From: Moringa oleifera
Taxonomy: Eukaryota; Streptophyta; Magnoliopsida; Brassicales; Moringaceae
Length of the DNA stretch: 64,000 nucleotides
Direction: 5' to 3'
Assembly: GCA_021397835.1 (NCBI GenBank)
Contig: JAJFZO010000609.1
Span: 7,256,001 to 7,320,000, forward strand
Shown here: positions 1 through 12,799 of the stretch, piece by piece
How positions within the stretch are numbered: the stretch's first letter is position 1
How the letters are laid out: each line of letters begins with the position of its first letter
The notes under the pieces: model-generated
Seen by the model: the letters and a program-made list of their open reading frames with translations, nothing else
Database searches by the model: none
What the model was told of the DNA's origin: nothing
Position numbers and translations under genes: made by a program

Positions 1-3000
1 ATTCCTCTACAGTTTCCAACCACAACAGTGGCAGGAAATTTTTTAAATAGAAAAGTAAAGGGGCATACTAACCTGCTTGTGATGTTCTCTTTATGTCAAT
101 ATGAGCTGTCTTATATTACAAACACACAAACAAGCATCTATTAAATTTTCCTTTTTTTCTCTCTTCCCCACCCCCCCCCCCCTCGGTTAAGGGTAGGCAC
201 CAGTAGATCAATACCAAATGAGCATATACCAATCTCTCTCAACATGCTTTACTATTTCTGTTAAGTTTAGCTTAAAGATTTATTAACTGCCAGAAAAGTG
301 TTTTCACTAAGGAAAGTTATATATGCATCAAAATCACAAGAAAACATACTTTCACAGAAATAGCACAGATCAAATTGAGAATTATAGTGCAATAAGGCAG
401 GATTCCTTTTTCAAAGAAAAAAAAAAAATAGTATGTTTATGGAACCACTAAAAACCTAGATTTCAAGAAAATTGATCAAAGACATCTAGTTATAAGCAGC
501 GAAATGATAAATGGTAGCCAAGACAATCTTGATGATAGAATTTGGGTTACAAAATCAAGGCTTCAGAACACCCCTTTGCATATAGGATTCAATGGGTGTA
601 GAGTCTTATACAGAGTAACATCTTGGTTAATTTTAAATTATACAATGCAAAAAGGCAGGATAGTTGAAAGCAAAGAAAAGAAAATGAAAAAAAAAAGGTC
701 AAAAGTTGCTAGAACTATACCATTGATTGTACGAACACATTTCCATTCATGTGCTTCAATTGCATCTCCAGTGTCCCCTTCAAAGTATCCATCCACCCTG
801 GCTTCATCACCCAAGTTTGAAGATTGCCGTAAAAGTGTTTCAGGACCTGTCCGAAACAACATAGAAAATGACATAATCTTGTATTATTTAGAAAGAATAA
901 CAATTCTGTTTGATTAAATTCTTTCAAGGCCAAGATTGCTCACAAAAAGAATTATGAAAAGGGAGTCGGGTAATCATTTTGTACATGAGGTGGAACTTGT
1001 TGATTTTGTAGAATTCTTAACATCAAACATTAGCTAACCATACTTATAAAAGGGTTGCACACCCTTGGTGCACTGTCTAATAATACAAATTATTGTTTCT
1101 GCTAAAAAAAAAATTATATACAGTACAAATATCCAATATACACGTGACATAATAACTAGCTTGTGAAGCATTATAATATTTTGTGAACAAAAAGGCCCCT
1201 CGTTATTCAAACTTCTCAACATATTAAATCCTTTCTTAAATGCATCACGCGGAATTGTAGAATGCTCATTATCTTTCAACTTAGCATGTAAGCATATGAA
1301 ACTTAATAGTCAACCCATGAGCTGTGCCACCTTACCTTGCCCAATTCTTATAAGCTTTTTTAATCCATGAGCATACCGTCTCACTCTGGGTCGATGTCCT
1401 TCCAGATTGATCCTGCCATAATAAAACAAATAACATACTTAAATACCAATAATTGAGTAAGAAATAGTGGACGGCGATCCAAGAACAAATGCAGAATGCC
1501 TTGTGGATATAATCCAGATGTCAACATCAAATGCAAACCTCTTTCCTGAACAAGATTGCAATTAACTGAACTGAACAAATGTGATAATCCTACATCGATA
1601 GGAACCAACAAGATAGGAAAAAGAAAATAATTTAGATGCCTTTATCTTATGCATACTCTTTTGTTAAGACAATAATAATGATATTTTATATCTAAAATTG
1701 AACAAATCAACCATTTGAAACATCCATTCCCTTTAGAGAACAACCCATTAGGCATAACTCTATTTTTTTTCTTCATAACCAAGGTATCAAGGATGGGTGT
1801 TCGACTAACAGAAGAGGAACCCATCCTCCTCAAAGCCCTGATTTAAAAATCAAAAGAAACTCAGAGGCTCCAAGGGGATTCAAATCCTAAACGTGGCCTG
1901 AAAGTCAATACTTGCTTACCAGTGGGCTGAAGAACCCCTGAGGGTTACCATTAAGCACAACTCTTAATATGTAGTTTTCTCTGTCTTCATTAAGATGTTT
2001 TTAAGTCCCCAAAGATTATTTGATCACTGTCATTGATTGAATAGATTAGACAAAAGCCCTCACAAAAAAAATCCAGAAAAAGCTAAAGCATACTCGGCCT
2101 CCATATTCAATTTGTTTCTGGCACCTCCTCCTCTCGAGATCTCATATTCAGCCTGTCAAAAGATAGGTTTTTAGTGAGATGAACATATGAAAGTTGGAGA
2201 TATCACTAAAGACAATTACTAATGCAAAAATTTCAACATAAAATATAAAAAGAAATACTTTCACTTTGACCATAGGGAGAAACTGTCTTTATGATCAGAA
2301 AAAATAATAATTACAACAAGAAAAGAACATAAATGTCGCATAAGTTTGGTCTGCTTGCAATAAGGCATGGACATGGTGATCTACAAGAAATATAACCCAA
2401 AAATCTTTATGGTTTCTTGTAATGAACTCCATTTACATTTACATTTCCCATAAAATTTAATTGATTTACTTCGTACCTGTTGCTTTGCATGATCAAATGC
2501 CTCCATCCATTTTCGAGCTTCTCCAGCAGTAGCACAAGCAATCTTTTTTTTTTTAAATATATATAAGAGAAAAAACAGTAAGTTCTAAGTCATGTTGAAG
2601 TTCAGAAAAGGAAACCAAAACTTTATAAGAAAGAAAACTTACTTCAGATTAAATGAGTACAGTTTGAAGATTTTAAATTATTTTACAAATAGTTTATGCC
2701 AATTCTACATTACCAAGAAAGTAAGCAGAGGATCAGATATCTCATCGTTATTGTCATGTTTATGTCAAGTAAAGGTGCAATAAAATCATGATACTTTAGT
2801 TTCATACAAATTCATGACCATAGCTTGTGGTGCCTCATTTATGATGATATGGGCATCTAGATCACACATAAAAGGTTACAAACATGAATTCTTGAAGGAT
2901 TCTTCCTGATTATTAATTCTTTGAGTCACAAGGTGTTTGCTAATCAAAAACTCTTTTACACGAAGGAAAAAAAGGACACAATTTCTAATTTCACAGGCTC

Positions 3001-5488
3001 CAAGGGTTTGCTGCTGAGAAGAAAGGAACTCAATATCTATGATTTTCCCGTCATTTACCAAATAATTCTCTGTAACCACTAATTTTGGTGCACAAAACCA
3101 TCCGATTTCAGTTTCTACCCCATTAAAGGCCACCCTATTGCTTTCCTGCAAAACCATCCCTTTGTTTATATTTTTTATAGAAACATGTAATAAATCATCC
3201 AATTTATGGCTAGAGTAGTCACAAAAATTGCTCTTTTCACCTCTTCAAAAACATTTAATCCTAACCAATCCTTCAACTCTTTAACAATGAAGTTCGACAC
3301 CACTAAGAAATAAAAAAGAGTCATCTACCTTAACTGTCTTGCCCATGAGCACCACGGAAGGAAAATCATTCACTGTTTCAATCCCTTTCTGAAAGGAAGC
3401 AAAGGTTTAGCAATTTCTCTCTTTTTCAAGTTGTAAGTAGTTAGCATCTTACTCCCTATTGCCTCCTAAGCAAGGAAAACTACCAAAGAGGTACCCTTTG
3501 TTTGCCAATCAAATATTAAAAGCACATAGTTCACTTCTTTCAACACAACCCTTATTAATGAGGAACTGAAAATTTTGAAACCAAAAATTCTTTGGTAAGT
3601 GGGCTGGGGAAGAAAACGGCTGCTACTTCTCTTTCTTTCCTTCATCACCCTACTTATCCCATCTACTTATTCTTTCTCTTGATCTTCTACTTTCCTGCTT
3701 ATTCTTCAACCCATTTCCCACTTTCTTCCATTTCTTCACTCTTCATTGTGCTATTTCTTACACTTCTACCTTCCTCTTTCATCTTCTTGCATCTTTTGGC
3801 CATCCCGAACATTAATCTTCTTGCATAACTTTTAATACCCGCCCTATGAAGTAAGATCAATCATATCTGGTAAATTCTCTTAGTTTCTTTTGTCAACCAC
3901 ATGCTCTCTTCTTTACTTCTCAACTTAATGACCATGTATTTATTTCTTCACTTGCCAAACTTTTTTTTCTTTCAAATCTAACCATCATATATTAGTTACA
4001 ATCTGATCAGCTAACTTAATTTGAACCCCCTTTGTCCTATTTTTGCCAGAGTTGGAACAGTTTTTGCATTGGGTTACAATTTAATTCTTCATCTCAAGTT
4101 AATTGCTTTAGAGATTAATTGCAGCTCTTATATCTGAAGTTTAGCTTTACAAACCCCATACTATTCTTTAAATGGAGCTTTCCTTCCTAATTGCATTTGA
4201 AAGATTTTCTAAATTAGTCAGATAACCAACTAAACCCCAGGCTGCATCAAGAAGATTCCTGACATGGATAGCATGATGCTCTTCAAGGTTACTGTAGGGT
4301 CTAAAATCATCAAACTTGGAGAGTCCATTGTTCAATGAAAAAGGGGCATAGAAATCCCATTTGATATGAGCTTCTTGCTATCACACTAACCTGATTGAAT
4401 AGACCATGGGCAAACAGAATCCCAATCAACCCTGACCTTATATGGACCTCAAACCTGAGTCCAGTGCTTCCTTGTAAGTAAATGCCACCAGAAACCAGAA
4501 CCAAATTCCTTTCAATATAAGACCTATATGCTGTTCTAGAATCCAAATCATATCTTTGTTGACAAACCTAAGCACATGGTCATTATTTAATGCTAGCACA
4601 CAAGTTCCTTCATTCTTCCCGATTCAATAAAATAGAGAGAATCAGACTTGCACTACAACAAAAGACAAAATGGGGATAGCTTGTAGCATAAGATTTACTT
4701 CTTCTAAGATAAAATATCATATATTTTTATATTAGCTAGTATCCGTCATTATTTAGCAAAAACTTGCAGTTGAATTGCGTGAGACTCAAACTTACTTCTC
4801 CCTTTCTGGCCTCATCCAATCGACTATGAAATCGTATGACATAAACATCCTAAAAAGTAAACAAAAAGAAACAAAAAATTAATATTAGGAATGATATTCA
4901 TCCTCACTTGTCGTCTCAAGCTAATAAAATTTAAAATAAATAATGACAGTTGAACAAAATAGAAGAACAATCAATACTTAATATGTAACATATATATAAC
5001 CAGTAAAATTACTAGAATCTTACCCCATGATTAACTCTACGACGCCCTAGCTCCTCCACCATAAGTGTAGGCCCTACTACACCCTTCCTAATAGGTTTCT
5101 GGACCAAGAAAAGGTCAGCAGAACAGGTAAGTAATCAGGAAATAATCAACAGTTAAAAAATTATAAAGGACAGAGATGCACTTCAAAGCTCAACAAATAA
5201 AGATGGTAATCTAAAACAAATGCCAACTTCCACTGGCTCCTTGACACAGAGGCAACAACACCTTCATAGTAGCACTGAAGCACAACTCTTAAGTTCATGC
5301 TCACTGTAAAACCATGCAAAGATAATTTCATCAAATGACTCCATCTTTCCTGAAGTCTCTGAATGTGGGCTCTAAATCTTTTCAAAAGTTTGACAATCAA
5401 AAACCAGAAAACTTGATCTAGACTATTCAAAGATCCACCTGCCCCAGCGACAAAGAAGATTGCTGCAATGACTTCGAAAGAAACTTAA

Positions 5489-5519
<31 letters not shown>

Positions 5520-5880
5520 AAGGGAGTAACAATACAATGTCAGGATTCTCATGAGGGTCCCTTTTGTACATCTCGACACATTTGCCCCTTATGAAGAGGA
5601 ATCGAAGGTGGCAATAGTCGTGGCCGATGGAATTGGTGCCCAAATGGTAGACCCACCCGAAAAACTCGAACGTCCCCCTCTCTTCACCACCTACTCTACT
5701 GACGCTACTGTTGTTGTTGTCGATGTTGTGATCATTGTTGTTGTTGCTGCTGTTGTCATTGTCTTTATCGCTTTTATTGTCCTTGCTCTTGTTCTTGCGG
5801 CTGCTGCTGCTTCCGCCACTATCCGAGCTATCCTTCTCGGGTCCCTCGCCCCCAACCTTCTTCAACGCCGTCGTTTCCAT
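1..5880 (-). CDS. EDR2-like protein, PH + START domains (5' half, 7 exons; continues past left edge)
   Basis: Predicted membrane lipid-binding regulator of the ENHANCED DISEASE RESISTANCE 2 class, which acts at endomembranes. Exons read on the minus strand, all with GT..AG junctions: 5880-5536, 5098-5024, 4849-4796, 2542-2477, 2152-2094, 1412-1336, 846-716. They give about 269 residues. The N-terminus is a Ser/Asn/Asp-rich low-complexity stretch (residues about 15-60). A PH domain follows from FEFFGWVYHLGTNS through EMYKRDPHENPD, PTLMVEELGRRRVNHG and GEARKWMEAFDHAKQQ. The family linker HRPRVRRYAHGLKKLI and PETLLRQSSNLGDEARVDG then lead into the START domain (EAHEWKCVRTINGI). The rest of START and the C-terminal DUF1336/EDR2_C region should lie left of base 1; I see no further exon in 1-715. 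The last donor (gttcta) is weak, so the 716 boundary is the least certain. Exon 1 starts at the only long-frame ATG, below a CT-rich leader. Confidence 0.88.
5488..5515. repeat. GA microsatellite in intron 1 of the EDR2-like gene
   Basis: Fourteen perfect AG units lie about 20 bases inside intron 1, just past its donor. On the transcribed (minus) strand this is a CU-rich tract immediately after the splice donor. Confidence 0.95.
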
Positions 5881-6100
5881 ATCCTCTTTTCTCCTCCGCC
5901 TCCTCCTTCTCCTCTCCCTCCTCTCTCAATCAGCAAAATCGCAAACAATCAGGGCAATTAGCTTTATCCCCGTAAATTATGAAAATCTATATTTACATAA
6001 GCACACGACGCAGAGAGGAGAGAGAGAGAGAGAAACAGCTTGTGGTGGTGGATTTTGATCGGATCCGCCTCAGAGAGAGAGAGGGAGACAGAGAATAAAA
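5881..6100 (-). promoter_or_regulatory. 5' leader / promoter-proximal region of the EDR2-like gene
   Basis: Directly upstream of the ATG (minus sense) the DNA is purine-rich: GGAGGAGG runs at 5893-5925 and GA runs at 6013-6030 and 6072-6090. Such GA/CT tracts are common in plant 5'UTRs and core promoters. No clear TATA box was found, so the transcription start is not placed. Confidence 0.5.
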
Positions 6101-8440
6101 ATTATGCAGAGCGCGGGGAGGCTGACGGAGATCGTCTCTTCTCAGCTTTTTGTTTTTATTTCTATTTTAATTTTTGGTAATGAGAATATGACATTCAGTG
6201 ATTCACAAATTATTTTTATCACCTTATTGGTGCAGAAGTCCATTACTAAAATTTACACGTGGGCTAATCCCATAGGCAAAGCGGGGTCCACTTACCATGT
6301 GGATATTTATTGTTCAAACATGCCTGACACGGTGTCACCTCCATGGGTACGTTGGTCCTTAAAATAATATCAATAACTTTTCTATTTTATTTATAAAGCA
6401 TCATCAAAAATCTATATTTTATATATATAAATATATAATTATGTAAGAAAATCTTTCCTACATTATTGAATAAAATCCTCAGATTTTCTGAATATTTTGC
6501 AAAAATTAATTATTTTATTTTTAACTTGTATATATGTAAGCTCTTTTCATGATTAAAAAAAGCGAGAGAAAGAAATACTGAAAATACTATTCATAAATAT
6601 ATGCTAAAAAATAAAAAAATGATTTTTTAATCTTTATTTTCTTTCTAAATGCACCTAATTTAAATAAAAATTATATATGTGTATAAATAGATACCGAAAA
6701 ATTATTGAAGTAAAATTACAAATAACTTATAGTGCTGATGAAATAATATAATTAAAATTTTAAAACTTATGTACTTTCTGTTAATAATGATAATAAATAA
6801 TAAAAAATGCAATACTATTTATATATCTTTAAAATAAAAATAAAATAAAATAAATATTAATTTATATTTTTAAAAAAATATAATATTTCATCAACTTTGC
6901 CATTTCTTGATAACAACGCCACGTCAAGGTAACGACAAATGCATGACGTTATTGTATTACTGGCGTTGACAGTCAACTACCAAACTACGGGATCCACGCG
7001 TAAGGTGGCTTCGTCGGCCGACGCCAGACGTCAGACTGTCGTTTTTAAAATAGAAGAGAAAGAAAAATGGTTTCATGCGTGAAAAACATATACACCATAA
7101 ATAAGTTAAGACAGGCAGAATTTGCTTTTTGATAAAGGCAAGTAAATCCAATCTTGACTTGTCTCAGCACATGCACTTGTGTTGTTGGCCTTTCTTGACA
7201 ACAACGGTTATCTGCTGGATTTTATTTATTTTTATTGTATTATTCAATATGTGGTGCAAAAAAATAGTAATAAATACTTTTAAATAATTAAAAAAATTAC
7301 GACTTAGAGAAAGAAGGTCGCATATTTTTTTATTTATTATTATTAATTTATTATTTAATACTATTACATGGCTGATCATTATTGAAGAACGAAATTAGTT
7401 GAAGCCTTTGAAATCCAAGTATTCCTTCTTAAAACTCAGTTGCTTTGAATTCAACACGCGTACAAGATTTAGACGTACGACGTCAATCTGAATAGCTCAT
7501 GTCTCAGTGCCATAATTTATTATCAATTATACATTACATAATTTTTTTAATAAATTTCTCATGTTTTATTTTGATATTTAATTATTTTAAAAAAATATTA
7601 AGCAGATCAAAATTAACCTGTATATGTAATGGAGCAGGATGGATTTGAAAGCCTCATTGTTTTGGTCTTTATTTTATTTTTTATTTAATATAAAATGATA
7701 AAGAAAATAAAAATTTTAGATAAAATATTTGTTTCGATCCATTTACTCATTTAAATGTGCAAATAAAAAATTTTATCCCTACTCCAATTTATTTGTTTAA
7801 ATGTAATAATAATATATATTTGTCGAAGATATTTATGGATCTAAAGAGAAAGCCCATTCATCAAATTACTCAGATCAAAACTTGTGATACCCACCTCACT
7901 AAGGGAAAAGATTGCTATTATAATTAAGCAAAAGCATAATGACCTAATTGAAATGAATGTATCTTTTTTAACTTGTAGCCGTAAACATAGTAGCAGAAAC
8001 TACTAGAAACTTGTAGTAACAACTACTCAACAGTTCTGCAACTTCATTCCAGTGGGATGTGAAGGTCTAACCTTTATCAATTTTTTTGCTATAAAAATAA
8101 ATATCACTAAGAGAACTTTAGCATTAAAACTACACAGAGTTAACATTTTAAACTTTTGAGATCGCACGTTAGCCAGCATGCAGTAATGTTCCATACATAA
8201 AACCATTTGCATATATATATATATATATGGTGTTGCAGCTTGAGTTCTATTGGAACAAGCAACACTACGAGGATGAAAGATCGTGCAAAGACAATATTGA
8301 TGACTTCATATAATTTTTTTATTCAACACATCATGAAGATGATTTGGCAGAAAATACAGATCCTAACATCAATCAGACAATATACATCCTAAAAGATTTT
8401 ATCATTCAATGTTTTTAAGGTAGTTGTTAGTTGTTGGTCT
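6101..8440. other. Intergenic, AT-rich; no gene seen
   Basis: No exon or conserved protein can be supported; the open frames here are short and low-complexity. The only GC-richer island is 6900-7050. It holds TGACG and ACGTCA motifs and the palindrome GTTGACAGTCAAC (6965-6977), two inverted W-box cores. An (AT)n run lies at 8211-8228. Confidence 0.6.
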
Positions 8441-9800
8441 TATGTAGGCAACCAAGAGGCGGGTGAATTAGAAATTTTAAATTTTTTGAATTATATAGCG
8501 AAATTTTTTTTAGTTTATTTGCTTAGATCGAACAATCACATAAGATAACTAATAAATAAATTCCAAAATATAAAGAGAGAAATGCTGAAGAAAGCAAATA
8601 TCAGATTTATGTGGTTCAACTAACCTTTGTCTACATCCACGACTTCAAGCCGCACTTCAAGATTTTACTGTTTCTCTTTGAATAGTTCCTTGGTTCAATC
8701 CCAACCAATTTTTTTACAAATCTAGAATCTTCTCATCAAATTATCCTAATCTTCCCATGAAATGTATAAGCGATACAAGAAAAGAAACTTTCTTTTAGAG
8801 TGTATGAGTACAATGAAGTTTTAAAGCTCATAAAAAGTGCTCAAAAAGAATTTTAATGCTCAAGAGAATGCAAAACATTTTAGATCTTGAGAGAGAGAAA
8901 TAATATCAAGTTTTTACGTAATGAATACTTATTCCTAAATATTTGTTAAGATCTTTTCAAAATATGATAGTTAGACACACCTTTGGTCATTTGAAATTTA
9001 AAACTTCTGTTAAAGCGGTGGTACTAGGTAATTGGACAGTGGTACCGACCATTAACCATTAGACACAAAAATGGAAATTAACTCCGTTTAGAAGGTGGCA
9101 CTAATCGATTAGGTAATGGTACCAACTAGAACAATTGAGTTAGATAGTGGCACTAGCTTTTGAGCGGATCACATTTCAAGATAGCAGCATGGGCAATGGT
9201 ATCTATCATGGGATGATGCTATCGACCAAAATAGTAGCTTGAAGGGTAACACCAACCTTTGGGCGATCACATTTCCTAAAGCAATAGCTTGGGCAATGGA
9301 ACAAGCTTTTGGGTGGTCTCACTTACTAAAGCAATAGCTTGGGAGGTGGTATCGACCGTTGGACAATGATACTTACCAAGGCCAGTCTTTAGACTTCTTT
9401 GCTTGCTTCAAGTGTTCTTTAGAATTTTCTTGAAGTTTAAACTTTTTAATTTTTTGAAAAACATATGCATATCTCATTTTATGAATGATTCTTTATAATT
9501 TAAAAACTTATAAAGATGTGACTTTGCTTAAACCATTTTTGTCATGCATGTAAATAAAAACTATTTTGAGCATAATCAAGGAGATGTACGTAATTTCTTA
9601 AAGATTCTAATATACTTACTTAACCTTCAAGCTTTTTTATTTATTGCATAACTCCAAAATTCTTTATTTATTGCATAACTTTAAGCATCTTCAATTTAAG
9701 CTTCACATCTTATTTAAACGTTAATTTAAAGTTGTCATCATCAAAACACATCATCATACTTTTTTCATGGGAGACTATTAGTCTAATATTCTCTCCCTTT
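8440..9800. repeat. Dispersed repeat with a degenerate internal tandem motif
   Basis: It opens with a sequence resembling the common plant repeat entry ACCAAGAGGCGGGTGAATTA (8451-8470) and ends near TTTTTGATGATGACAAAC (9797-9814). Both look like plant LTR-retrotransposon non-coding DNA. Between them, 9010-9370 carries about seven imperfect units built on GGTGGTAC...GGTACCGACC and AAGCAATAGCTTGGG (9282, 9334; a variant at 9181). No gag or pol reading survives, so the class is not settled. No terminal repeat pair was found. Confidence 0.45.
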
Positions 9801-12500
9801 TTGATGATGACAAACAATTGAAGTCAAAGTGCAGAAAATCTACAATTTTAAGCATTTTTATGTTGGTGGTTCCTGGTGGCTCGTGTGCTTGAATTATACC
9901 ATTCTTAATTTAAGCATGTTGACTCACAAAGTAACCAGTTCTAACGTGTCTAATTTTAGTCATGCCTAATTTTTTACACATATATTACAAAATCACAACT
10001 AACTCAACTATGAGAATATATGCTTAAAAGATTGGTTTCATAGTTATATCTTTTTAAGTCAGTATTTTCTTCCCTTTTTGACATCAACAAAAAGACAATA
10101 CTCAAGAAAATTGGTTTGTTTATATGTTAGACGTGTTTTGGACGAGAGAGAACTTGTACAAGACCATTAGCACAAGAATGAGCAAGTTTTAAAATGTAAT
10201 GAAAATTAGTTTGAACACTAACATGCCTACAACTTGTTTTCTTTATCGTTAAAAAAAAGAAAAGAAAAGAAAACTCATATGAAAAGAGTTTTAACACTAA
10301 GTTACTTGTAATCGCTCTCATACGTGATTGTTGTACCTTAGTATAGATTGATATAACCTCCATTTGGAATGGCCACTGAAATTTATATTTGGATTTCCAC
10401 CAACATATTATCGTTGACAAAAGAAAAAGAGTTTGAAAGAAAAATAACTCTACTTTTTGAGAGAAAACTTCCTCTTATTTTTACAAGTCAAGCTTATTCA
10501 TCTAATGATGAAAATAAAAATGATATAGAAAGGAGTATGAAATCCAACCAATTCAATGAATGTCACTTGAAAGTGTTTCATAATATCACTCAAAAGACAC
10601 TTTAATAGACATTCATCCAAGCTCCACCATCCATCAAATTCAAGACCCAAAACACTTCAACATCATTCAACAACTTAAATCACAAGATTCATTTATCCAA
10701 TGCAATAACTAGTCATTTAAGTTATAATAAATACTATTTAGCCCAAGACAAGAAAGAGGAGAATTTTATTTTTCATTAGCATAGTCAAAACTGAATTTGA
10801 AGTACAAAGCATCAACTTTAAGTTTTACAAGGTAATGCACTATACTAAACACAAAATGGCAAAGTCTTTACATATTTCTAACTTAGAAAGTAAGCTATTT
10901 GACTAAGCCAAATGTTGTCCCATGGATAAAAAAATTAGCTATGAAGGAGATCTAAACTAAGCCAAATACATATATAATTTCAAAGCACTCCTGAGATGAA
11001 CTTGCAGCTAAAACCATGAAAAAAATAATAAAGAAACTTAAAGTTATGTTAGAGCTTCATTTAGATAAGGCCTTGATTAAATTGTCTCTTGTGCAATCCT
11101 CCATGAATCACCAAAGTCCTACTGATACTCATTTAGCAACAACAAAATGTTATATCTCAATATTTGTGTACATTAAACCAGATTCCAAACATAAGAAAGA
11201 TTTATTAGCTATATATAAAAAACAATCAAAAACCCATTATCCACTAAATTTATGCACAAGCAGCACATTGGTTATGACAACCAAACTCAAGATGAGCTCA
11301 CTTAATCTAGCTCAAGATTCATCCCATAAGTCAGTATGATTACAAACTCTCTTTTAAATAACATCAATTTGTTTAAATATAAAGACAATCATACCATCAA
11401 GTGGAAGAAATTAATAGGAATTTATCACAACTGCCAAGCGAAATCATGCATACAACAGGAGCTAACTCCAATAATAGAGCAACCATGTGACTAGCAGCTA
11501 ACTGGTTATTGTAATTATTTTACTACTACTGAAATTTTTTCATATTCAACTAAATTTACCAAGATCCTGAAGTGATCTAATAAGTAAATTACAAAACAAT
11601 AGTCAACACATGACATGAAATAATGTTTTAGCTAAAGAAATTATTACTAATCATTTTATATTTTTTAATATTAGATTAATTTGAGAGAAAAAAAAAAGAG
11701 CGAGAGAATTGTATGCATACTAGAAAATTCTTTAGGTTTTTTAAGCTGTAGCAATTTTGAGTCGCTAAGACTTAGATGTTAGGGTTTTAATTTGGAATTC
11801 TTCAATTAGAGCTTCTGTATTCATCATGAAAAGAAGGCAAAGAAGATTTGGAGCTTCGGTGTATGATGATTGCAAATAATGTGATGATAAAGCTTAGAGA
11901 AGATTTAGACTTTGCCTTCTCCTTTAAAGAAATACTTATCAATCCCTAATGAGGTCAAAGAGAAAAGAGACTTTGATCATTTAAAGGCCAGTGTAATTAC
12001 TGGCAATCAAAAAACTGCAATAAGAATTAAAAAAACTAATAAAAAATTATATGCATTTCTGGTGGTCAGAACTGTCAAAAATTATAGAAAACCATCAAAA
12101 AATAATTATAATAACTAGTAGTTGCATAGATCACCACTAAAATTGCTAGAAAATACTCATTGGAAAAACATATATGTATATATATGTATATTTTGTAGTG
12201 TGAGTATATAAGAATAGCAGAACTGCGTACCCCTATGACCTCTAGAGCAAAAGTGCTAATGAAAGCAAGGCAAGGAGAAAGATCTATAATAACCTTAACC
12301 TCATCATATATCTTTGCTTTTTCCTCATGCTTCATGGTGAAAAAGGCCAAGTTCTTGGGTGTTTCTTTATGATTTCTTTTTTTACAATGGCCTAAACTTA
12401 CTAGCAGAAGTTGAAGATCTACTTCTACTTTGGCTTGAGATAGTTAAAAGATGCCTTAGACTCCTCAACACAAAAAAGAACTTTTTGACCTTACACTAAT
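9801..12500. other. Intergenic, AT-rich; no gene seen
   Basis: Several 60-107 codon frames occur (10127-10420 minus, 10369-10605 plus, 11016-11339 plus, 12075-12350 minus). None has a recognisable domain, splice structure or biased composition, and the longer ones are Lys/Asn/Ser/Ile-rich as expected from AT-rich noise. I treat the interval as non-coding. Confidence 0.6.
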
Positions 12501-12790
12501 ATTAGAGAAAATAAAGAGCAAATGAATCTACAAGATAAGAGATAAGATTTGTATCTATCTGAGAAACTATAAGAGATGAGATTAATTTGGTAAGATAAAA
12601 GATAGGTTTTATATCTATTTGGTACGATAAAAGATAAAATTATTTATATAACTAAATTCTAGATGGGATTATCCCATATATATCATATTTTATAATTCTA
12701 TTTTTAAAGATAATGTAATATTCCTTTTTTTATTAGAAAGAGATTAGTTTGTCCTATTAGTCATCTTAGTCACTCCACTTGTCTTATTTA
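12500..12790. repeat. GATAAGATAAAAGATA-rich repeat, related to the 50-52 kb units
   Basis: Runs of AAGATAAAAGATA with TCTAGATGGGATTATCCCAT (12658-12677) resemble the stretch AAAAGATAATG...TCTAGATAGCATTATCTCAT found in each tandem unit at 50.2-52.2 kb. It probably derives from the same transposon family, possibly an LTR. The assignment rests on similarity seen by eye. Confidence 0.4.
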
Positions 12791-12799
12791 TGCATAAAT

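Noticed and set aside
2876..3202. 108-codon minus-strand frame in an EDR2-like intron
   Set aside because: It lies in a 2.25-kb intron between two confirmed exons and shows no domain I recognise. It may be part of an inserted transposon but cannot be supported.
3640..3830. CT-rich frame encoding a hydrophobic Leu/Phe/Ser protein
   Set aside because: It is a low-complexity pyrimidine tract inside an intron; hydrophobicity follows from base composition.
4310..4546. 78-codon minus-strand frame in the same intron
   Set aside because: No family match, no splice support and nothing in register with the EDR2-like protein.
12195..12210. TTTTGTAGTGTGA, resembling the right end of a CACTA element
   Set aside because: No matching left end, subterminal array or 3-bp duplication could be found upstream; the motif is short enough to arise by chance.
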